Part shown: positions 52,039 to 61,336 of the stretch, piece by piece | Layout: the number at the start of each line of letters is the position of its first letter | How positions within the stretch are numbered: the stretch's first letter is position 1 | Assembly (NCBI RefSeq): GCF_000007825.1 | Contig: NC_004722.1 | Location: 2,706,501-2,770,500 of the forward strand | Source of the DNA: Bacillus cereus ATCC 14579 | Lineage (GTDB): Bacteria; Bacillota; Bacilli; Bacillales; Bacillaceae_G | Direction: 5' to 3' | Length of the DNA: 64,000 nt | Position numbers and translations under genes: made by a program | The notes under the pieces: generated by a model | The model's database searches: none | The model's input: only the letters and a program-made list of their open reading frames with translations | What the model was told of the DNA's origin: nothing

Positions 52039-52875
52039 TTATTTTCTTTTCGTATGGAACCCTTGTGTAATTCGATCTAATATAATTGCGATTACTACGA
52101 TAGCTAATCCAGCTTCAAATCCCATTCCGATATTAACTTGTGTTACAGAGCGATATACATCAACTCCAAGCCCTGGAGCTCCTACAAGTGATGCTGTTAC
52201 AACCATCGATAACGAAAGCATAATGCTTTGGTTCACACCAGCCATAATCGTTCCGGTTGCAAGTGGTAATTGTACTTTAAATAGTTTTTGTGATGCTGTG
52301 GATCCAAACGCATTCGCTGCTTCAATTAAATCTTCTGGAACTTGTCTAATTCCTAAGTCAGTAAAGCGAATTGTCGGTGGCATTGCAAAGATTACCGATG
52401 CAATAATTCCAGGTACTACACCAACTCCGAAAAATGTAATCGCTGGAATGAGGTATACGAATGCCGGCATTGTTTGCATAAAATCTAATGTTGGCTTTAA
52501 AAATTTTGAGAAACGCTCATTTTGAGATGCTAATATACCAATTGGAATTCCGACAATAATTGAAATAATAACAGACGTAAGTACGAGTGCTAATGTTTGC
52601 ATCGTTTGTGCCCAGTAGTTAATATTCAAAATGAATAATAATCCAATAAGCGTAAAAATGACTAAAGATAATTTCCTCGTTGTGTACCAAATGAAGAAAC
52701 ACAAGATAATAATCATCAATATGGCAGGTATTATTGTTAAAAAATTAGTGAGTAAATCAACGAATCCACCAATAATATAAGAGAATCCTCGGAATAAGCC
52801 TTCAAAGTGCTCATATAAACTTGCAACAAATGAGTCGACCCATTCCCCTAATGGAATACGTGGTATACTATTCAT
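52039..52875 (-). CDS. opuAB: glycine betaine ABC transporter permease
   Basis: A 278-residue permease of the ProW/OpuAB type with about six helices; the EAA loop that contacts the ATPase is EAANAFGSTASQKLFKVQLPLA-like (positions about 185-205). It would move glycine betaine across the membrane for osmoprotection. Its start overlaps the end of the ATPase gene by 8 bases. I use opuA names from organisation and length; proV/proW naming is equally defensible. Confidence 0.85.
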   Translation of the reverse strand: MNSIPRIPLGEWVDSFVASLYEHFEGLFRGFSYIIGGFVDLLTNFLTIIPAILMIIILCFFIWYTTRKLSLVIFTLIGLLFILNINYWAQTMQTLALVLTSVIISIIVGIPIGILASQNERFSKFLKPTLDFMQTMPAFVYLIPAITFFGVGVVPGIIASVIFAMPPTIRFTDLGIRQVPEDLIEAANAFGSTASQKLFKVQLPLATGTIMAGVNQSIMLSLSMVVTASLVGAPGLGVDVYRSVTQVNIGMGFEAGLAIVVIAIILDRITQGFHTKRK

Positions 52876-54073
52876 CGTCTTTCACCTCTTCCTCAATGTT
52901 TCCTGCAAGAGCTTGAATGACACTTTCACGTTTAATAATTCCTCTTAGCCTTTTCTTCTCATCGATTACTGGTAAGGGATATTTCATCTCTGCCATTTTT
53001 GCATATGTCTCTTCCAGTAAAGTATCCAAATACACATGCGGAATATCATTAAGTAATAAATCAGCAATCGGCCACTGTTTTTGTACTGCTTTACTCGCAT
53101 CATCCGCAGTTAATATACCTAAAAACTCATACTTTTTGTTTACAACATATACAGTTGAGACGCCTGCATTCCTCATAATTTGAAGAGCCACACGAGGTCC
53201 ACGATCAATTAATAAAGTTTCTGGTCGTTTTAAAATAGACTCAGCCGTAATTACTTTTCCTAAATTCACGTCCGCAACAAACTTTTCTACAAATTCATTT
53301 GCGGGGCTCATCATAATTTCTTCTGGCGTTCCAATTTGGACGATTTCTCCATCTTTCATTAATGCGATACGATCTCCAATTCGAAGCGCTTCATCTAAAT
53401 CATGCGTAATAAATATAATCGTTTTTTCCATTTTATCTTGTAACTCTAACAATTCATCTTGCATTTCTTTTCGAATAAGTGGATCTAATGCACTAAATGA
53501 CTCGTCCATTAGTAATACATCTGGATTATTCGTTAGTGCCCTTGCGATTCCAACGCGCTGCTGCATACCACCACTAAGTTGACTTGGATAATTATCTTTA
53601 TGATGATCGAGTCCTACTAACTGTAGCGATTCTAACGCTTTTTTCTCTCGCTCTTCAACCGGAACTCCTTGTATTTCTAAACCATATGCAACATTTTGTA
53701 TAACTGTACGATGCGGAAATAGAGCGAATTTCTGAAATACCATACTCATTTTCGTTCTTCTTACTCTCCGTAACTCTTCTTTTCCCATCGTTGCGATGTC
53801 TTCACCATCTATGTATATATGACCTGCAGTTGGTTTAATCAATTGATTTAACATACGAACTAGCGTAGATTTCCCGCTACCAGACAAACCCATAATAACG
53901 AAAATCTCTCCAGAGTAAACTTCAAACGTTGCTTTTTTCACCCCAACGTTCATTCCTGTCTCTTTTAAAATTTCCGATTTACTTTTTCCTTCTTTTAATA
54001 AGGAAAGGGCTCTTTGCGGATGTTTCCCGAATACTTTTGTTACGTTTTCAACACGCACCTTTGTATTATCCAT
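52868..54073 (-). CDS. opuAA: glycine betaine ABC transporter ATPase with CBS domains
   Basis: A 401-residue ABC ATPase: Walker A GLSGSGKST (62-70), signature LSGGMQQRVG, Walker B VLLMDESFSALDP and the H-loop FITHDLDEAL, followed by tandem CBS domains (about 275-390) that sense ionic strength in this family. The N-terminal insertion LLKEGKSKSEILKETG before the ABC core is typical of OpuAA/ProV. AAAAGGAG precedes the ATG. Confidence 0.88.
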   Translation of the reverse strand: MDNTKVRVENVTKVFGKHPQRALSLLKEGKSKSEILKETGMNVGVKKATFEVYSGEIFVIMGLSGSGKSTLVRMLNQLIKPTAGHIYIDGEDIATMGKEELRRVRRTKMSMVFQKFALFPHRTVIQNVAYGLEIQGVPVEEREKKALESLQLVGLDHHKDNYPSQLSGGMQQRVGIARALTNNPDVLLMDESFSALDPLIRKEMQDELLELQDKMEKTIIFITHDLDEALRIGDRIALMKDGEIVQIGTPEEIMMSPANEFVEKFVADVNLGKVITAESILKRPETLLIDRGPRVALQIMRNAGVSTVYVVNKKYEFLGILTADDASKAVQKQWPIADLLLNDIPHVYLDTLLEETYAKMAEMKYPLPVIDEKKRLRGIIKRESVIQALAGNIEEEVKDDE

Positions 54074-54244
54074 GTCACTACTCCTTTTCTACCCATCTAT
54101 TCACATAGTGTTGCGATTTTACAAAGAAATATTACATAAAAATGACATTCATAAGATTTCTTTAAAATTCTCGTTTCCGTTCATAATAAGAATGCTTACT
54201 TATACACTTATTTTATAAGGCAAACGTTACTTAGGAGGTTTTCG

Positions 54245-55102
54245 ATGCGAAAGAAAATTTGGTTTATATGCCTTGCATTATTTATTACTATGATTTTCAC
54301 TTCATGTAATGCAACAAATGCAAATTCGAAAGGAAAAATTAAACTTGGTGTAACAAGTTGGAAAGAAAATATTGCAACTGCAAACATGTGGAAAGTTTTA
54401 TTAGAAGAAAAAGGCTACAAAGTTGAGCTCATGTATTTAGAAAAAGCCGCAATTTGGACTGGTGTCGCTCGTGGCGATGTTGATGCGAATGTAGAAGTAT
54501 GGCTACCAGTTACAGATAAACCGCTAAACGATCGTTATAAAGATGATATTGTCTTAAAATCAAAATGGTACGAAGGTACTGGACTAGGTTTAGTCGTCCC
54601 TTCTTATATGAAAAACATAAACAGTATCGAAGATTTAAATGCTCATAAAAATGAACTAGATAATAAAATTGTCGGTATCGAACCCGGTAGTAGTCTTATG
54701 AATTTAACGAATAAAGCAATGAAAGAATATGATATAAAACTAAAACTTGTCCAATCTTCTGAAGCTGCGATGATGAGTGAACTAAAGAAAGCATATACAA
54801 AAAAGAAACCAATCGCTGTTACGCTTTGGAATCCGCATTGGGGTTTTTCAGAATTTGACTTAAAATATTTAAAAGACCCTAAGAAAGTATATGGTGAAAA
54901 AGATGACATTTATTACTCCGTTCGTAAAGGTTTCGAAAAAGATCACCCAGATGTTATAAAATACTTTGATAAATGGAAAATGAACGATGAACAGCTCGGT
55001 ACGTTAATGGTCATGTTAAATAAAACAAAAGATCCTGAAGAGGCTGCGCGAAAATGGATTAAAAAAAATCAAGCATTAGTTGATGAATGGGTAAAGGATT
55101 AA
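54245..55102 (+). CDS. opuAC: glycine betaine-binding lipoprotein
   Basis: A 285-residue solute-binding lipoprotein: lipobox IFTSC, then IKLGVTSWKENIATANMW and the aromatic cage segments AAIWTGVARGDVD and LWNPHWGFSEFD, whose Trp residues would hold the quaternary amine. It belongs with the ATPase and permease but is transcribed divergently from them, unlike the single opuA operon of B. subtilis. GGAGG precedes the ATG. Confidence 0.87.
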   Translation: MRKKIWFICLALFITMIFTSCNATNANSKGKIKLGVTSWKENIATANMWKVLLEEKGYKVELMYLEKAAIWTGVARGDVDANVEVWLPVTDKPLNDRYKDDIVLKSKWYEGTGLGLVVPSYMKNINSIEDLNAHKNELDNKIVGIEPGSSLMNLTNKAMKEYDIKLKLVQSSEAAMMSELKKAYTKKKPIAVTLWNPHWGFSEFDLKYLKDPKKVYGEKDDIYYSVRKGFEKDHPDVIKYFDKWKMNDEQLGTLMVMLNKTKDPEEAARKWIKKNQALVDEWVKD

Positions 55103-55103
55103 T

Positions 55104-55141
55104 AAAAAGGCTAGAGAATTAACATATCCTCTAGCCTTTTT
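55104..55141. terminator. bidirectional terminator between opuAC and clpP
   Basis: AAAAAGGCTAGAG and CTCTAGCCTTTTT are perfect arms between convergent genes. Confidence 0.9.
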
Positions 55142-55145
55142 CATC

Positions 55146-55727
55146 TTATTTTTTCGTAACAACGTCATCTACAATCCCATATGCCTTCGCTTCTTCTGCA
55201 GTCATAAAATAATCTCTTTCTGTATCATGTGCTACTCTTTCAATCGGTTGGCCTGTTTTTTCTGCAATCATTTTATTAATATCATGCTTTAACTTTAATA
55301 TTCTTTTCGCAGTTATTTCAATTTCTGTTGCTTGCCCTTGTGCACCACCAAGCGGCTGATGAATCATAATTTCACTGTTAGGGAGCGCAAACCGTTTTCC
55401 TTTTGCTCCTGATAATAATAACAATGCACCGAATGATGCCGCAAAGCCCATGCATAGCGTTTGCACATCTGGTTTAATTAAATTCATCGTATCTAATATT
55501 GCAAAACCTGCTGTCGTTGAACCTCCTGGGCTATTGATGTATAAATATATATCTTTTTCTGCATCTTCTGCTTCTAAAAATAATAATTGCGCTACGACAC
55601 TACTCGCTACTTGATCGTTAATTTCTGAGCCGATAATAATAATGCGGTCTTTTAATAACCTTGAATATATATCATAGGAACGTTCTCCTAATTTTGTTTG
55701 TTCTACTACATATGGAATTGTATTCAT
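55146..55727 (-). CDS. ClpP-family serine protease, paralogue
   Basis: A 193-residue ClpP subunit with the complete triad Ser98 ([11 protein letters not shown]), His123 (IMIHQPLGG) and Asp172 (DTERDYFM). The N-terminal loop and YIPxVVEQ start ([19 protein letters not shown]) are as in ClpP. It would form a barrel with ClpX or ClpC. The adjacent sigma factor and stand-alone position show it is a second copy rather than the housekeeping clpP. The frame opens at 55742; GGAGG before ATG 55727 sets the start. Confidence 0.88.
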
Positions 55728-55748
55728 TTTAAATTCCTCCAATACTTG

Positions 55749-56435
55749 TTATGCTGCGCAAAGCATACAACTGTAGGAAGAAGGGTTTTTCACATTAAAT
55801 AATAACACTGGCTGTTTAGATGGTAACTTAGTAAAATCTATTGTCGGAAGAAGTTTCGTTAACAATTCTGGTCTTTCCTCACGAATAGATGTTACAACAA
55901 CTTCAATATCCTCTGTGAATTCGACTATCTCAATCCCTTCTTCACTTACAGTTTTCAGCCTATTTCTACTTCGAAATAAAGAAGCCTTTACTGCACCTTC
56001 TGATACAGAACACACTTTAGCAATATCAGCGATACTATATTGAAAAACATCTTTTAATAATAAAATTGCGGATTGCTGTACATTTAATGAAGACAATACT
56101 TTCCCTACCATTTCATGCAAATCTGCAATGTTCTCATGTGGTTCTTCAAAAGTGATTTGTTCTCTTATTTTTTCATGAACAGACTTAGACTTTATCTGAT
56201 CTAACCAACGATTTCTTGCTATTTTATAGACGAGTGTCATACAAATATCTTTATTTCTATATTTTTGAAGCACTTTACACACTGTTTCTTGGGCGAGATC
56301 TTCCCCATCCCATTTGTTTTTCGTTAAAAAAGTACAGTATCTTTTTAACTCTCCATATTGTTCAATTAAAAAGTTTATATTTGAATGATTCATATCGATA
56401 TGGTTCTTTAAAACATGAGTTACTTTTGTGCACAA
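55749..56435 (-). CDS. ECF-like RNA polymerase sigma factor
   Basis: A 228-residue sigma-70 family protein: region 2 in WDGEDLAQETVCKVLQKY and VYKIARNRWLDQIKSK, region 4 HTH in QQSAILLLKDVFQYSIADIAKVCSVSEGAVKASLFRSRNRL-like segment (residues about 120-165). A C-terminal extension of about 60 residues (VVVTSIREERPELL; SKQPVLLFNVKN) ends in CMLCAA. It sits 21 bases upstream of clpP on the same strand. The start could be GTG 56444 (touching the AAAAGGA site), TTG 56435 (better spacing) or ATG 56393. Confidence 0.8.
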   Translation of the reverse strand: MCTKVTHVLKNHIDMNHSNINFLIEQYGELKRYCTFLTKNKWDGEDLAQETVCKVLQKYRNKDICMTLVYKIARNRWLDQIKSKSVHEKIREQITFEEPHENIADLHEMVGKVLSSLNVQQSAILLLKDVFQYSIADIAKVCSVSEGAVKASLFRSRNRLKTVSEEGIEIVEFTEDIEVVVTSIREERPELLTKLLPTIDFTKLPSKQPVLLFNVKNPSSYSCMLCAA

Positions 56436-56577
56436 AATAACCACTCCTTTTCAGCGCTTACTTAATAAACGATTCAACATTAAAAAAAGTTACGGGGATA
56501 TAAAAAAATAATGTTTATGTTCAATAATTCGCGGTCATAAATATGTTATGTACAATTTTACGTGAGGAGGAACAAAT

Positions 56578-56898
56578 TTGCCAAAATTAACAATTGAAGG
56601 TGCGGGAACTTTTGATGTGAAAGAAGGAACAAAGTTAGTATTAGCAATTGAAGATAGCGGTGTCAACATTCTTCATCGTTGCGGCGGGAATGCACGTTGC
56701 ACAACTTGTAGAGTAGAAATACTAGCAGGTGATTTCTGTGAAGCGAGTGCGAATGAGAAACATGCAATGACGGAAAAAGGAATTGAAGATCATTTACGAT
56801 TATCTTGTCAAATGCGTGTACATAAAGATATAGTCGTTCGTCCGGTACTTACAGTTGAAAATTCAGGTCTTGATGCTGGGCCACGTCCGGCGGAGTAA
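56578..56898 (+). CDS. 2Fe-2S ferredoxin
   Basis: A 106-residue plant-type ferredoxin: ligands in HRCGGNARCTTCRVEI (C-x5-C-x2-C) and the last Cys in LRLSCQMRV. An electron carrier whose partner is not evident. TTG start after GAGGAGGAAC. It is divergent from the sigma factor gene and only four bases before rpiA, so it is probably cotranscribed with it. Confidence 0.88.
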   Translation: MPKLTIEGAGTFDVKEGTKLVLAIEDSGVNILHRCGGNARCTTCRVEILAGDFCEASANEKHAMTEKGIEDHLRLSCQMRVHKDIVVRPVLTVENSGLDAGPRPAE

Positions 56899-56902
56899 AG
56901 CG

Positions 56903-57565
56903 ATGAATTTAAAACAGCTCGCTGGCGAATATGCTGCTAACTTTGTAAACGATGGCATGAAAATTGGGCTTGGTACAGGTTCTACTGTATATTGGACAAT
57001 ACAAAAATTAGGTGAGCGTGTAAAAGAAGGATTATCATTTCAAGCTGTACCAACATCAAAGGAAACTGAAGCATTAGCACAGCAACTAAATATCCCCCTA
57101 ATTTCGTTAAACGACGTACAAAGTCTTGATCTTACAATTGATGGAGCGGATGAAATTGATTCAAATTTACAACTTATAAAAGGCGGTGGCGGTGCATTAC
57201 TTCGTGAAAAAATCGTTGCCTCTTCCTCTAAAAAACTAATTATCATTGCTGATGAATCGAAACTTGTAACACATTTAGGTACTTTTCCATTACCTATTGA
57301 AATCATCCCTTTTTCATGGAAACAAACCGAAAATAAAATTCAGTCTTTAGGATGTCAAACAACATTACGTTTGAAAAACAATGAAACCTATATAACCGAT
57401 AACAATAACATGATTATCGATTGTATATTCCCTAATCATATTTCTAATCCTGTCCATTTACACACCCAATTAAAAATGATTACTGGTGTAGTTGAAACAG
57501 GGTTGTTTATAAGTATGACGAGTACAGCAATTATTGGTACTAAAAATGGGATAAAGAAATTGTAA
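56903..57565 (+). CDS. rpiA: ribose-5-phosphate isomerase A
   Basis: A 220-residue isomerase of ribose 5-phosphate and ribulose 5-phosphate in the pentose phosphate pathway. GLGTGSTVYWTIQKLGE (phosphate loop), DGADEIDSNLQLIKGGGGALLREK (catalytic Asp/Glu region, positions about 76-100) and ADESKLVTHLG are all present. A 236-residue frame opens at 56855 within the ferredoxin gene; ATG 56903 after GGAGT is the family start. Confidence 0.92.
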   Translation: MNLKQLAGEYAANFVNDGMKIGLGTGSTVYWTIQKLGERVKEGLSFQAVPTSKETEALAQQLNIPLISLNDVQSLDLTIDGADEIDSNLQLIKGGGGALLREKIVASSSKKLIIIADESKLVTHLGTFPLPIEIIPFSWKQTENKIQSLGCQTTLRLKNNETYITDNNNMIIDCIFPNHISNPVHLHTQLKMITGVVETGLFISMTSTAIIGTKNGIKKL

Positions 57566-57566
57566 T

Positions 57567-57594
57567 AAAAGCTAACTTTTTAAAGTTGGCTTTT
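57567..57594 (+). terminator. terminator of the ferredoxin-rpiA operon
   Basis: AAAAGCTAACTTT and AAAGTTGGCTTTT around a tiny loop, followed by T. Confidence 0.8.
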
Positions 57595-57679
57595 TAGTAT
57601 GTTCTTCTTCTCTTAATAGTGCTTTATTATGATATACTAGGAAAACGCAAACAGATTACACTAGAAAGGACTGAACATT

Positions 57680-58114
57680 TTGCAATCCAAACTTATAACA
57701 GAACTTACTGATTTAGAAACTGCCTTTCATATTCGAAAAGAAGTATTTGTAAAAGAACAAGGTGTTCCTCTTACAGATGAATTCGATACATTCGATGAAA
57801 TCGGAGAGCAATGTAAACATATTTTAGTTTATTATCATGAGCTTCCTGTAGGTACAGGGCGTATACGATTTGTTGATGGCGTCGGAAAATTAGAACGTAT
57901 TTGCATTTTAAAAGATTATCGTACATACGGATTAGGTAAAGTCATCATTCAAACGTTAGAAGAAATTGCTCGTAACGAACAAGCTACAAAAGTGAAACTA
58001 CACGGGCAAACACAAGCTGAAGGATTTTATAAAAAATTAGGTTATGAAACTTCTTCTGATATATTTATGGAAGATGGCATTCCGCATATACTTATGACGA
58101 AAATGTTATCATAA
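57680..58114 (+). CDS. GNAT family N-acetyltransferase, YjcF/ElaA-like
   Basis: A 144-residue acetyltransferase: IRKEVFVKEQGVPLTDEFD is the typical opening, KLERICILKDYRTYGLGKVI holds the acetyl-CoA loop, and LHGQTQAEGFYKKLGYE the last motif. Substrate unknown. TTG start after GAAAGGA. Monocistronic with a strong terminator. Confidence 0.85.
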   Translation: MQSKLITELTDLETAFHIRKEVFVKEQGVPLTDEFDTFDEIGEQCKHILVYYHELPVGTGRIRFVDGVGKLERICILKDYRTYGLGKVIIQTLEEIARNEQATKVKLHGQTQAEGFYKKLGYETSSDIFMEDGIPHILMTKMLS

Positions 58115-58115
58115 T

Positions 58116-58162
58116 AAAAAGGGTAGTATATGAATCTTATGTATTCATACACTACCCTTTTT
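58116..58162 (+). terminator. terminator of the GNAT gene
   Basis: AAAAAGGGTAGTATATGAAT pairs with ATTCATACACTACCCTTTTT with one mismatch. Confidence 0.85.
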
Positions 58163-58241
58163 TATAAATAGAAAAGTGAATTCTCAAGATTCTCTTTTGA
58201 AATCAAAGCCCATCATCTCTTAGTTCATATCTAGGTAAAGC

Positions 58242-59609
58242 TTACACTGTTTTCCATAATGATAATGCATAAATCCAGTTCGGATCACCATTTCCTTGAT
58301 AACTCTGGACTGCTTCATATACTTTTCCTTCGTGTAGAACTCTATCTCCCTTTTTATATGCTTTTTTTGCATCCCACGCTTCATATGAAGCGCTTTCGGT
58401 TTTTGTAGTAATTGTGAATATATCACTCTGTACGGATTCATTTCCAGCTACATCAACAGCTTTTACTACATATTTATAAGTAGTATTAGCGAGCAGATTT
58501 TTATCCATATAAGAAGCTGTATTGGATGTTGCAATCTTTTTCATTGATCCTTCTGTTTCTCTATAAATATCGTAATGGTCTACACCAATATTATCGTCAG
58601 ATGGACTCCACATTAAATCCACACTTGACGCTGTCGTTCCCATACTATGTAATCCTTTTGGTTGTGTTGGTGCTTCTGTATCAGGAATCTCAACTGTTGT
58701 TTTTACTGTAAGCGCTGTACTTTCCTTCGATACATTGCCAGCTGCGTCAATTGCTTTTACAGTATAAGAGTATTCTGTGCTTGGTTGTAATTTCTTATCA
58801 ATAAAATGAGTGCCTATTACTGTATCAATCATCTCTCCGTTACGGAAGATTTGATATCCTTTTACCCCTACATTATCCGTAGAAGCGTTCCATGTTAGTT
58901 CTACACTATTTGCTGTTACTTTTTGCGTCTGAAGTCCATTTGGAATACTTGGCGCTTCTATGTCTGGTTTCACATCATTAATAAGATTAACATCAATTAC
59001 ATTATAGAATGCATTTGCTGTATCAGCTACATCCCATACTGCTAAAATCACATGATATCCACTACGATCAGTAGGTACATTGATTTTATGAGTTAAATTA
59101 TTTGAAGCTGCAGAACCATCATGTTGTACAGTTCCAATTGGTTCAAAATCTGCTCTTGTTAGCGCTTTATTTGGATTCCATCCTTTTTTAGTAATATAGT
59201 AATGCCACTTACTCGTTAAGTGAGGCGCAGTATACTTCCAAGTAAATGTATTTTCCCCACCAGTGATTGTATTTTTAAACCAACGATTTGCTGTTTGTTG
59301 ATCTAAAATACCACCAAATTTTCCGCCTGCTGAAGCAATTTGTCCATCTACTGGACCACCTTGTGGGAAACCTTTTGGAGCTTCTAAACTTTGTGGTTCA
59401 TACATAACACTTCCACAGTTTACATTTAGCGCACCATAAGTTGAACTACATAAAGCGGATCGGCTACCGGGCTTTTCAACAAAACCGTGCGCATAAGCAT
59501 TTTGAGGAATAAGTGTCGTACTAATAATTCCAGCTGTTAATGCTACAGCTCCTAAACTTTTTTTGTTCATTTTCATATTTTGTAGTTGTTTTAAAAATCG
59601 ATTATTCAT
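58242..59609 (-). CDS. chitin-active lytic polysaccharide monooxygenase (AA10), multidomain
   Basis: A 455-residue secreted protein. A signal peptide cleaved at AYA puts the copper-binding His (HGFVEKPGSRS) at the mature N-terminus; the second copper His is in TSKWHYYITKKGW and the axial Phe is near AFYNVIDV, so the AA10 domain (about 41-205 of the mature order) is complete. Two fibronectin type III domains follow (about 220-305 and 315-400; both open with EAP...P.GL), then a CBM5/12 chitin-binding module (YEAWDAKKAYKKGDRVLHEG). It oxidatively cleaves chitin chains with other chitinases. ATG 59615 is only four bases past GGAG; ATG 59609 is better spaced. Confidence 0.92.
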   Translation of the reverse strand: MNNRFLKQLQNMKMNKKSLGAVALTAGIISTTLIPQNAYAHGFVEKPGSRSALCSSTYGALNVNCGSVMYEPQSLEAPKGFPQGGPVDGQIASAGGKFGGILDQQTANRWFKNTITGGENTFTWKYTAPHLTSKWHYYITKKGWNPNKALTRADFEPIGTVQHDGSAASNNLTHKINVPTDRSGYHVILAVWDVADTANAFYNVIDVNLINDVKPDIEAPSIPNGLQTQKVTANSVELTWNASTDNVGVKGYQIFRNGEMIDTVIGTHFIDKKLQPSTEYSYTVKAIDAAGNVSKESTALTVKTTVEIPDTEAPTQPKGLHSMGTTASSVDLMWSPSDDNIGVDHYDIYRETEGSMKKIATSNTASYMDKNLLANTTYKYVVKAVDVAGNESVQSDIFTITTKTESASYEAWDAKKAYKKGDRVLHEGKVYEAVQSYQGNGDPNWIYALSLWKTV

Positions 59610-59615
59610 GTTCAT

Positions 59616-60005
59616 GTCTCCTTCTTGTTATACTTTGTAGTGGAATGTGGGCTTTGATGTAAAAGAATAACAAGAGACAAACTTGTACCGATGTATGTGT
59701 TAATTATGCATACACCGCAGTGAAATTATATTTTTCTTGTGAAATATTTCACTTTATGAATATATCATGACATAGAAATTACCTGAGTATGTGCAGAAGT
59801 TGTGCAGAAACAGTGAAATTATTACTAACATGTAAAACTAAGTCCTAACATTGTAAAATAAAATTTGAATATATTTATCTATCATCTTTACTTCATAATT
59901 GACAATACATTTAACTGGTTAACTTTTATTCTTATACTTATATCTCTCAGTGCCTTAGTTTTAACCATACTAGATATTAAAAATAAGAATTATAAAGTTA
60001 AATAA
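59616..60005. other. intergenic region upstream of the LPMO gene
   Basis: About 390 bases with no clear gene. It holds direct repeats CAGTGAAATTAT (59719-59730 and 59811-59822), GTGCAGAA (59791-59798 and 59802-59809), a palindrome TGAAATATTTCA (59741-59752), and a weak 46-codon frame at its far end. Confidence 0.45.
59865..60005 (+). CDS. possible small membrane peptide ORF
   Basis: A TTG-started frame of 46 codons encodes one hydrophobic helix (WLTFILILISLSALVLTIL) and a basic tail DIKNKNYKVK, a typical small-membrane-peptide layout. No ribosome binding site is present, and part of a terminator follows, so it may be a gene remnant or chance. Confidence 0.25.
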   Translation: MNIFIYHLYFIIDNTFNWLTFILILISLSALVLTILDIKNKNYKVK

Positions 60006-60029
60006 AAAGCATCCTATTTAGATGCTTTT
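60006..60029 (-). terminator. terminator of the glycosyltransferase gene
   Basis: AAAGCATC and GATGCTTT pair around eight bases; T run on the minus strand. Confidence 0.75.
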
Positions 60030-60050
60030 CTAATGTATAATTTCATTTTT

Positions 60051-61244
60051 TCACTGACCTACAAATATAAAAATTTCATCAACAGCTTCCTTATATCCAC
60101 CTGATTTTTGGAAAGATTTCTTCAAATTCAAAGCAACTTCTTTAAATGACGGATTATTTAATACCATTTCTACACTTTCACTTAGTTGATCCGCAGTTAA
60201 TCCTTGCATTTGTAATTTTATTCCTGCTCCAAGACTCTCCACTTGCTTTGCGACTACTGGCTGATCTGCACTTTGCGGTATTACAACGAGCGGAACCCCG
60301 TTATACAGTCCTTCATGCGCACTGTTCATCCCGCCGTGTGTAATAAATAGTTTCGTATATGTAAGCAGCTCAGTTTGGGGTACATAGTTTTTCACAATGA
60401 AGTTTTTAGGAATTTCGCCTAGATCACTTATTTTTGTTTTACTACCAATAGACATAACAATTGTATGCTCACTATTCTCAAAGGCCTTCATACACAGTTT
60501 ATAAAAGTCAATCGCTTCATTAAAAACAGTACCTAATGAAATATAAATCGGACTTTTTTCTTCAATTGAAGTAAAATCAACGTCTCTGTTTTTCATTTGT
60601 GCAGAGATAGATGGTCCTACAAATTTATATATTTCATCAAACGTATCACCAAAAGGCTGGAACTCCTTAATTGTATATACAATAGTCAGGGGTGCAGGAT
60701 TACAGAAAACTTCATACGATGATTTTATTTCAACACCATATTTTTCAGCAATTCCCTTCGTTAAGTTTTGAAAATCATTCTGTATTTTATCATAAATTTC
60801 TACTGGGATATTTTTTGATAGATGACCTAACATTTGCTCAAAGGATTTTTCATCCTGCGCAAAAGATGTGCATGAATTTATGGCTGGAAGTTTAAGGATT
60901 TGAGCAATTAAATGGCCACAGCCAAACATAGAATCATGAATTATGTAATCAAAATGTTCACCTTCAATTTGTTCTAAAACGCTAGGTATTACAATATCTG
61001 CTGTATGTAGAAGGCCATTTATTCTTTCCTGTAAATAATTTCTGCCTCCAGATAGAAACGCTTTTATAAATTTTTGATCATCAATCGTTCGTACAGTAGC
61101 ACCTGTCTTCTCAATCCGCTCCCTGAAAGCTTCTATTGAAAAATAAACGACCTCTTCACCACGAGAAATCAATTCATCTACAACTTGTAAAGTTGGATTT
61201 ATATGTCCTTCTGATCCAGCATTAATAAATAAAACACGCGCCAT
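60051..61244 (-). CDS. UDP-glycosyltransferase, macrolide (MGT) family
   Basis: A 397-residue GT1-type enzyme: RVLFINAGSEGHINPTLQVV is the acceptor-side opening with catalytic His, and THGGMNSAHEGLYNGVPLVV with QSADQPVVAKQVE is the nucleotide-sugar binding motif. Bacillus members glucosylate macrolides, flavonoids and other small molecules, giving resistance or detoxification. GTG/ATG options upstream overlap the AAGGAG site; ATG 61244 chosen. Confidence 0.9.
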   Translation of the reverse strand: MARVLFINAGSEGHINPTLQVVDELISRGEEVVYFSIEAFRERIEKTGATVRTIDDQKFIKAFLSGGRNYLQERINGLLHTADIVIPSVLEQIEGEHFDYIIHDSMFGCGHLIAQILKLPAINSCTSFAQDEKSFEQMLGHLSKNIPVEIYDKIQNDFQNLTKGIAEKYGVEIKSSYEVFCNPAPLTIVYTIKEFQPFGDTFDEIYKFVGPSISAQMKNRDVDFTSIEEKSPIYISLGTVFNEAIDFYKLCMKAFENSEHTIVMSIGSKTKISDLGEIPKNFIVKNYVPQTELLTYTKLFITHGGMNSAHEGLYNGVPLVVIPQSADQPVVAKQVESLGAGIKLQMQGLTADQLSESVEMVLNNPSFKEVALNLKKSFQKSGGYKEAVDEIFIFVGQ

Positions 61245-61336
61245 AATAAACACTCCTTACGTTAAATCATTTCTATGTTGGCAAGAGTACGGATTCTCTC
61301 CATACTCTTTTCCTAGCTGTTCGTATCATGTTCCTA

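Noticed and set aside
52010..52525. A 171-codon open frame antisense to the betaine permease gene
   Set aside because: It mirrors the codon pattern of opuAB, has no ribosome binding site and a low-complexity Ile/Ser/Thr composition; the permease on the other strand is clearly real.
59691..59716. Possible PlcR box upstream of the LPMO gene (TATGTG...TGCATA)
   Set aside because: Half-sites are too far apart and the inner fixed bases do not match TATGNANNNNTNCATA.
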